From an uncultured Clostridia bacterium (GTDB lineage Bacteria; Bacillota; Clostridia; Peptostreptococcales; Anaerovoracaceae), in contig CAKQOW010000034.1 in NCBI GenBank assembly GCA_934256595.1, positions 1-24,031 on the forward strand: a DNA stretch of 24,031 nt, written 5' to 3'. The notes under the pieces are model-generated. The model made no database searches. It saw nothing but the letters and a program-made list of their open reading frames with translations, and had not been told where the DNA came from. Numbering within the stretch: position 1 is the first letter of the stretch; each line of letters begins with the position of its first letter. Made by a program: the position numbers and the translations under genes. Positions 23,418 through 24,031 of this stretch are shown here, one piece after another.

Positions 23418-23831
23418 ATGTGGTTTATATTTGCAATGCTTTCCGCAGTATTTGCTGCGCTTACATCAATACTTGCCAAGATAGGCATAGACGGAGTCAA
23501 CTCAAATCTTGCAACAGCAATCAGAACAGTGGTGGTGGTTGCTATGGCGTGGGGAATGGTTTTCATTACAAACGCTCAGGGCGGCATATTTGAAATCAGC
23601 AAAAAAAGCTGGCTGTTTCTTATTCTGTCAGGGCTTGCAACAGGAGCCTCGTGGCTTTGCTACTACAGGGCGCTTCAGATAGGGCAGGCCTCCAAGGTTG
23701 TACCAATCGACAAGCTCAGTGTAGTCATTACAATAATAATGGCGTTCATATTTCTCCACGAGGAGTTTACAGTCAAGTCCTTGATAGGCTGTACGATGAT
23801 TGGGGCAGGAACACTGATTACGGTGCTGTAA
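23418..23831 (+). CDS. Half-size EamA/DMT-superfamily transporter
   Basis: A 137-residue, highly hydrophobic protein with about five membrane helices that corresponds to a single EamA repeat. The repeat hallmark is visible (FAMLSAVFAALTSILAKIGIDGV at the start; YYRALQIGQASKVVPIDKLSVVITIIMAFIFLHEEFT in the second half). Full-length transporters of the superfamily contain two repeats, so this one would act as a homodimer or pair with another half-protein. AAGGAG lies about seven bases upstream of the ATG, and the gene has its own promoter. Substrate unknown. Confidence 0.88.
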   Translation: MWFIFAMLSAVFAALTSILAKIGIDGVNSNLATAIRTVVVVAMAWGMVFITNAQGGIFEISKKSWLFLILSGLATGASWLCYYRALQIGQASKVVPIDKLSVVITIIMAFIFLHEEFTVKSLIGCTMIGAGTLITVL

Positions 23832-23847
23832 ATCACATCTGATATTC

Positions 23848-23876
23848 TTTACATCATGCCCGGAAACTGATATAAT
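23848..23876 (+). promoter_or_regulatory. Promoter of the gene at the right edge
   Basis: TTTACA (23848-23853), 17-nt spacer and TATAAT (23871-23876) with TG at 23868-23869 (extended -10). Start near 23883, about 30 nt before the GTG start at 23913. Confidence 0.7.
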
Positions 23877-23912
23877 TACTATGTTTCAGTACAGTTTTTT
23901 AGGGGTACAGAC

Positions 23913-24031
23913 GTGGTTAAATCAGAGACAAAAAGTGAAAAATTGAAATGGACGATACCTGCAGCGGTTTTTGTGCTGGGCTGCATTGTACTGCTGTGTG
24001 TCCTGCATATGACATATGTTTCAAATCAGCA
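23913..24031 (+). CDS. Membrane protein N terminus, cut by window edge
   Basis: An open frame from GTG at 23913 with AGGGG (23901-23905) seven bases upstream and a strong promoter in front. The visible 39 residues comprise a charged start (VVKSETKSEKLKW) and one hydrophobic helix (about residues 15-33), followed by HMTYVSNQ. This fits a type II or sensor-type membrane protein. The rest is outside the window, so no function is assigned. Confidence 0.6.
   Translation, partial: MVKSETKSEKLKWTIPAAVFVLGCIVLLCVLHMTYVSNQ

Noticed and set aside
23418..23831. Truncated EamA transporter pseudogene
   Set aside because: It has its own promoter, a good ribosome site and a clean stop after one complete repeat. 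Half-size members of the superfamily are known.

Overview
The window looks like chromosomal DNA of an anaerobic Gram-positive Clostridia-type bacterium. Three things suggest this: the gene order spoIIE-tilS-ftsH known from endospore-forming Firmicutes, strong AGGAGG-type ribosome binding sites with some TTG/GTG starts, and a biotin-dependent acyl-CoA decarboxylase module. AGA is a favoured arginine codon and GC is moderate to low. The species cannot be named from sequence alone.

Layout. 1-1257: right part of an IS200/IS605-type element, with a 5'-truncated but otherwise intact tnpB and its structured right end (probable omega-RNA). 1397-8180: spoIIE (short form), tilS, ftsH and a PucR-type regulator that overlaps the ftsH end. 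The hpt gene often found between tilS and ftsH is absent. 8404-10807: carboxyltransferase, OadG-like small membrane subunit and biotin carrier protein of a Na+-pumping decarboxylase of the methylmalonyl-/glutaconyl-CoA type. The membrane beta subunit is not here. 11001-16076: a five-gene nickel/peptide-family ABC importer (lipoprotein receptor, two permeases, two ATPases), converging on a His-rich CsoR/RcnR-family metal sensor (16119-16442, minus). 16525-17574 (minus): a secreted protein with an EF-hand-like loop. 17821-20629: two tandem paralogous AraC-type regulators with an extra C-terminal domain, preceded by an array of 11-bp direct repeats. 20713-23297: a DUF4003-type protein, a small lipoprotein, a C39-like cysteine-peptidase-fold lipoprotein and a 55-residue membrane protein. 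23418-24031: a half-size EamA transporter and the start of a membrane protein cut by the window edge.

How parts connect. The most suggestive regulatory signal is the motif TATCCCCC-N8-TTGC, found at the same position (8 nt upstream of a -35 box that is 17 nt from its -10) in front of both the ABC importer operon and the metal-sensor gene. With the sensor's Cys-His-Cys ligands, its His-rich N terminus and a C-terminal HPHGHG motif in the importer's receptor, this points to a nickel/cobalt (or other transition metal) uptake regulon. A second distinctive signal is the helically phased 11-bp repeat array running into the promoter of the AraC pair. No CRISPR array, tRNA or rRNA was recognised, and no clearly new system such as a defence island could be supported.
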